Below are positions 60,487-64,000 of a stretch of 64,000 nt of DNA, one piece after another. Every line of letters starts with the position of its first letter. Positions within the stretch are counted from its first letter, which is position 1. Origin of the DNA: Hirschia maritima DSM 19733 (GTDB lineage: Bacteria; Pseudomonadota; Alphaproteobacteria; Caulobacterales; Hyphomonadaceae). The stretch lies in contig NZ_KB899544.1 in NCBI RefSeq assembly GCF_000378345.1, positions 62,001 to 126,000 on the forward strand. Direction: 5' to 3'. Made by a program: the position numbers and the translations under genes. A model generated the notes under the pieces. It did not search any database, was not told the origin of the DNA, and worked only from the letters and a program-made list of their open reading frames with translations.

Positions 60487-61556
60487 GCCAAGAGGCAGAA
60501 AATATAGGATCTGATGTGCGTGCTGAGGATGCATTTGATGTTGCCTTAGTGGATGCTGAGTTAAAAAAGGAGATTGTTGGTCTTGAGGGGCAACCCGAGG
60601 TTCGACAATTTTCAAGCGGTGCTTCCAATTTAACATTTATGCTGCGCTATCCTGACCGGGATTTGGTGCTGCGGCGTCCTCCCAGTGGTGCGAAGCCAAA
60701 GTCGGGTCACTCTATGATCCGCGAATATAGCGTGATGAAAGCGCTTCAACCTAAATATCCTAAAGTGCCAGAGGTGTTTTATTACGCTTCACATGAAGAC
60801 TCGGTGATCGGTGCTGAGTTCTATGTGATGGAAAAAGTGCCTGGCCGCTTGGTGTTGGATGCCTTTCCCAAAGAATGGGGATGGGGAGCTGAAGAAGTCA
60901 GAAGCTTCTGCGAACGTTTTTGGGATAAACTGATCGAGCTTCATTCGGTTGATCCTAAGAGCGTCGGGTTGGAGAATTTTGGAAAATCACAAGGTTATGT
61001 TGAACGTCAAATTCTCGGCTGGAATAGCCGATATGAACGGGCACTAACACCTGATGCAGACCCATTTGAAGACGTGCGCCAATGGTTAGAGGACAATCGT
61101 CCGTCAACTGAATCTGGTAGTGCTATTCTTCATGGTGATTTTCGTATCGACAACATGATCCTAGATGAAAAAGAGCCTCACGAAATTCGTGCGGTGCTGG
61201 ACTGGGAGATTTCCGCGCTAGGCGATCCTCTCATGGATTTGGGAGCTAGCCTGGCTTATTGGATTCAAGCTGACGACCCTCCGGAGCTTCAGGTTTTGAA
61301 ACGTCAGCCTTCTGACGTGGAAGGAATGATGACGCGAGATGAAATTGTTGATTATTACGCAAAAAAATCAGGTCGTAAAATAGATAACTATTTGTTTTAT
61401 TACGTTTATGGGCAGTTTCGCCTCGCGGGTATCGCCCAACAAATTTACTATAGATATTACCACAAACAAACAACAAACAAGAGATACGCTCTCTTTGGTC
61501 CAGGGGCAAAGAATTTAGGAAATTATGTCCGGAAATTGATCCGGAAACAGACATAA
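60483..61556 (+). CDS. Phosphotransferase family protein (ACAD10-like), paralogue
   Basis: A 357-residue APH-fold kinase-like protein. LVLRRPPSGAKPKSGHSMIREY, the catalytic AILHGDFRIDNMILDE, and VLDWEISALGDPLMDLG are visible; the C-terminal FRLAGIAQQIYYRYYHKQT matches the paralogue at 22576-23646 almost exactly. The following two genes are acyl-CoA dehydrogenases, the pair of activities fused in animal ACAD10/ACAD11, which degrade 4-hydroxy fatty acids. The same function is likely here. Confidence 0.89.
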   Translation: MSQEAENIGSDVRAEDAFDVALVDAELKKEIVGLEGQPEVRQFSSGASNLTFMLRYPDRDLVLRRPPSGAKPKSGHSMIREYSVMKALQPKYPKVPEVFYYASHEDSVIGAEFYVMEKVPGRLVLDAFPKEWGWGAEEVRSFCERFWDKLIELHSVDPKSVGLENFGKSQGYVERQILGWNSRYERALTPDADPFEDVRQWLEDNRPSTESGSAILHGDFRIDNMILDEKEPHEIRAVLDWEISALGDPLMDLGASLAYWIQADDPPELQVLKRQPSDVEGMMTRDEIVDYYAKKSGRKIDNYLFYYVYGQFRLAGIAQQIYYRYYHKQTTNKRYALFGPGAKNLGNYVRKLIRKQT

Positions 61557-61612
61557 ATAAGCAATCGGGATCACGCCCAGATTGCGATAAATAGAATTAG
61601 AAGGAAACGTAA

Positions 61613-62854
61613 ATGACTAGTATGGATTTAGGACAGAGCGAAAAAGTTAAACCACTTATTGCCGCTGTACGTGAAATTGTTCGCGAAAAAGTTCTTCCTT
61701 TAGAACATGAATATTTGTCCGAAGTTGGTAAAGCTGAAGGTGGTCGTTTTGCATTCACGCAACGTCAAAAAGATATCCTCGCTGAACTAAAAGGCATGGC
61801 TAAAGAAAAAGGGCTTTGGAACTTTTGGCTTACAGACTCTGATCGTGGCTACGGCCTTTCAACTGTAGAATATGCTTATCTTGCAGAAGAGATGGGGTGG
61901 TCTCCTCAATTAGGTGCTGAAACATTCAATTGTTCTGCGCCTGACACGGGAAACATGGAAGTATTGGAACGTTATGGTTCTGATGCTCACAAAGAACAGT
62001 GGTTGGGTGAGTTGCTTGAAGGCAAGATCCGCTCAGCATACCTTATGACTGAACCAGATGTAGCATCATCTGATGCAACTGCATTGGCGTTCAAGGCCGA
62101 ACTTGATGGCGATGAGTGGGTGTTGAATGGTGAGAAGCACTGGTCATCAGGTGCTGGTGACCCTCGCTGTAAAGTATACATCTTGATGGCCAAAACAGAA
62201 GGTGATGACGCTGCTCGTCACTCACGTCACTCAATGTTTGCAATCTCAGCTGAACATGAGGGCATTGAGATCCTGCGCCCAATGATGGTGTTCGGTAACG
62301 ATGATGCACCACACGGTCACATGCATATCCGCTTTACAAATGTTCGCGTACCAAAAGATGCATTGTTGCTTGGTCGTGGTCGTGGATTTGAAGTGAGCCA
62401 AGGGCGTTTGGGGCCTGGTCGTATCCACCATTGCATGCGTTCTATCGGTCAGGCTGAACGTGCACTTGAGTTGCTATGTAAGCGTGCAACTTCGCGTGAA
62501 GCTTTCGGACGTCCATTGCACAAACTAGGTGCAAACTACGACATCATTGCTGAATGCCGTATCTCGATTGAACAAGCGCGTCTTCTTTGTCTGAAAGCAG
62601 CATGGATGATGGATCAAGGCGATATGAAAGCGGCAAGTATCTATATCAGTCAGATCAAAGTTGAAGCTCCGCGCATGGCATTGAAAGTCATCGATGAAGC
62701 AATGCAGATGCATGGTGGATTAGGTGTTTCTCAAGATACACCGCTGGCTGAAATGTATTCAGGCGTAAGAACTCTACGTTATGCGGATGGTCCTGATGCC
62801 GTGCACCGCATGGTGATCGCACGTGATGAATTGAAGAGATACACAAATAGGTAA
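61613..62854 (+). CDS. Acyl-CoA dehydrogenase
   Basis: A 413-residue FAD-dependent dehydrogenase. AYLMTEPDVASSDATALAFKAE, WVLNGEKHWSSGAGDPRCKV and MHIRFTNVRVPKDALLLGRGRGFE are in the middle domain; MRSIGQAERALELLCKRATSREAFGRPL and MQMHGGLGVSQDTPLAEMYSGVRTLRYADGPDAVHRMVIARDEL in the C-terminal domain. The GPDAVH sequence matches the ACAD11 type, with Asp where many have Glu. AAGGAAA precedes the ATG. Highly biased codons suggest strong expression. Confidence 0.92.
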   Translation: MTSMDLGQSEKVKPLIAAVREIVREKVLPLEHEYLSEVGKAEGGRFAFTQRQKDILAELKGMAKEKGLWNFWLTDSDRGYGLSTVEYAYLAEEMGWSPQLGAETFNCSAPDTGNMEVLERYGSDAHKEQWLGELLEGKIRSAYLMTEPDVASSDATALAFKAELDGDEWVLNGEKHWSSGAGDPRCKVYILMAKTEGDDAARHSRHSMFAISAEHEGIEILRPMMVFGNDDAPHGHMHIRFTNVRVPKDALLLGRGRGFEVSQGRLGPGRIHHCMRSIGQAERALELLCKRATSREAFGRPLHKLGANYDIIAECRISIEQARLLCLKAAWMMDQGDMKAASIYISQIKVEAPRMALKVIDEAMQMHGGLGVSQDTPLAEMYSGVRTLRYADGPDAVHRMVIARDELKRYTNR

Positions 62855-62928
62855 TTTGTGAGCCAAGGCGGGCGCTTGTTTAAGCGTCCGTCATCCCAAT
62901 TTGGCAAATAGAGGAAGGAAGCAGTGAT

Positions 62929-64000
62929 ATGGATCTAGCATTCACTGAAGAAAATGAACAATTCCGTCAGGAAATTAGAGATTTTCTTGATGAAAACTGG
63001 CCAGAAGAAAAGCGTTCAGGCGAAGTGACCGAATTTGGTCGTGATGAGTACATAACGTGGCATAAAAAATTGGCTGATAAAGGTTGGGTAGCTCCTTCAT
63101 GGCCGAAGGAATATGGTGGCCCTGGTTGGACACCAACCCAGAAATACATTTTTGCCGAAGAAATGGCTAAGGCCGAGACATTTAATGTTTTGCCGTTCAA
63201 TATTGGAATGGTTGGGCCGGTTATCTACACGTTCGGAAATGAAGAGCAAAAGAAACGCTTTTTACCTCCAACACTGAATTGTGACATTTGGTGGTGTCAG
63301 GGATATTCCGAGCCTGGTTCTGGTTCTGATCTTGCTTCTCTGCGCACTAAGGCTGTTCGTGAAGGGGATCATTATATTGTGAATGGTTCCAAGACTTGGA
63401 CGACTTTGGCTCAGCATGCAGATTGGATTTTCTGTCTGGTAAAGACTGATACTGAAGCCAAGGCGCAAGAGGGTATTTCATTCTTGCTCATCGACATGAA
63501 AACACCAGGTATCACTGTGCGTCCAATCATCACTATGGGTGGCGATCATGAAGTGAACGAAGTGTTCCTTGAAGATGTGAAAGTACCAGCTGAAAACCTG
63601 ATTGGTCAGGAAAACAAAGGTTGGACCTACGCAAAATTCTTGTTGATGCATGAACGTTCTGGAATTGCCGGCACGCACGTTTGTAAGAAAGCACTGTCTC
63701 GTTTGCGCGAAGTAGCCAGCGACAAGAGCCTATATGGTGATGCGCCAATCCTTATGGATGATGCGGAATTCCGCCGTAAAGTATCCGAGATCGAAATGGA
63801 CCTTATGGCGCTTGAGTATACTGAATTGCGTGCACTTGCTGGTGAAGAAGCCGGTAAAGGGCCAGGAGCTGAAAGTTCCATTTTGAAAATTCGTGGTACT
63901 GAGATTCAGCAGCGTATTTCGCATCTCGCTGTTGAAGTTGCTGGTTATTACGCCATGCCATTCCAACGTGAATTGACTGGGAATGAAACACCATCCGGAC
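62929..64000 (+). CDS. Acyl-CoA dehydrogenase, 5' part
   Basis: The frame opens at ATG 62929 after GAGGAAGGAAG and runs off the window, giving 357 residues. MDLAFTEENEQFRQEIRDFL is a classical acyl-CoA dehydrogenase N-terminus; WCQGYSEPGSGSDLASLRTKA and TWTTLAQHADWIFCLVKTD are the middle domain; NEVFLEDVKVPAENLIGQENKGW the active-site approach; and EHRSGIAG-like HERSGIAGTH the dimer region. It resembles the FadE-type enzymes of steroid and fatty acid catabolism. The C-terminal end is outside the window. Confidence 0.92.
   Translation, partial: MDLAFTEENEQFRQEIRDFLDENWPEEKRSGEVTEFGRDEYITWHKKLADKGWVAPSWPKEYGGPGWTPTQKYIFAEEMAKAETFNVLPFNIGMVGPVIYTFGNEEQKKRFLPPTLNCDIWWCQGYSEPGSGSDLASLRTKAVREGDHYIVNGSKTWTTLAQHADWIFCLVKTDTEAKAQEGISFLLIDMKTPGITVRPIITMGGDHEVNEVFLEDVKVPAENLIGQENKGWTYAKFLLMHERSGIAGTHVCKKALSRLREVASDKSLYGDAPILMDDAEFRRKVSEIEMDLMALEYTELRALAGEEAGKGPGAESSILKIRGTEIQQRISHLAVEVAGYYAMPFQRELTGNETPSG

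Noticed and set aside
62862-62895. Hairpin GGGCGCTT-GTTT-AAGCGTCC between acyl-CoA dehydrogenase genes
   Set aside because: One G-U pair and no T-run; too weak to call a terminator, though it may modulate the ratio of the two enzymes.

Overview
The window reads as the chromosome of a marine, alginate-eating alphaproteobacterium. Base composition looks moderate (roughly mid-40s % GC by eye). Gene content points to Caulobacterales/Hyphomonadaceae: long TonB-dependent receptors (TBDRs) of the Xanthomonas/Caulobacter type, a receptor-SapC-cupin-halogenase cassette, and many acyl-CoA and SDR genes. A Hirschia-like genus would fit, but this is inference. No rRNA, tRNA, CRISPR array, insertion sequence or prophage was seen.

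Region 1 (1-16412) is an alginate utilisation locus. It holds the end of a TRAP transporter permease, two tandem PL7 alginate lyases, a FadR-type GntR regulator and a 1102-residue TBDR. Divergent from the receptor run a PL6 lyase, a PL17 oligoalginate lyase, an MFS uronate transporter, an SDR that probably reduces DEH (the unsaturated uronate monomer in its keto form), a 2-keto-3-deoxygluconate kinase and a DUF1838-like lipoprotein. Together they would cut polymer at the surface and in the periplasm, import it, and convert it to KDPG; the aldolase is not in the window. Boxes resembling the UxuR/ExuR operator (ATTGGTATACCAAT) sit in the divergent promoter region and again before the DUF1838 gene.

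Region 2 (16480-32931) is mostly housekeeping and lipid metabolism: a VOC protein, a probable alcohol dehydrogenase remnant, a LysR/class II aldolase/BASS transporter set with a good LysR box, and an acyl-CoA ligase/SDR/phosphotransferase/phosphatase/SDR run. A MoxR ATPase and CoxE-like VWA pair, an enoyl-CoA hydratase with a MarR regulator, an acyl-CoA dehydrogenase, a secreted amidohydrolase and a YghU-type glutathione transferase complete it.

Region 3 (33258-41441) is a TBDR cassette: tandem LacI-like operators, a 1049-residue receptor, a terminator, then SapC, a JmjC-like cupin and two flavin-dependent halogenases. The job of the four downstream genes is not established and this is one of the two most interesting parts. 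Region 4 (41916-54158) is the other: a full chemosensory operon (STAS, CheY, CheA, CheW, a three-PAS-repeat MCP, CheR, CheD, CheB) continuing into a soluble MCP-like protein with a CheZ-like D-x3-Q motif, a second STAS protein, and a fusion of pseudo-receiver, PP2C phosphatase and HATPase kinase. It looks like chemotaxis signalling wired to a partner switch.

Region 5 (54164-64000) returns to redox and acyl-CoA metabolism: a molybdopterin oxidoreductase, a quinone-oxidoreductase-like protein, a double-TetR regulator, two SDRs, a second phosphotransferase and two acyl-CoA dehydrogenases, the last cut by the window edge.
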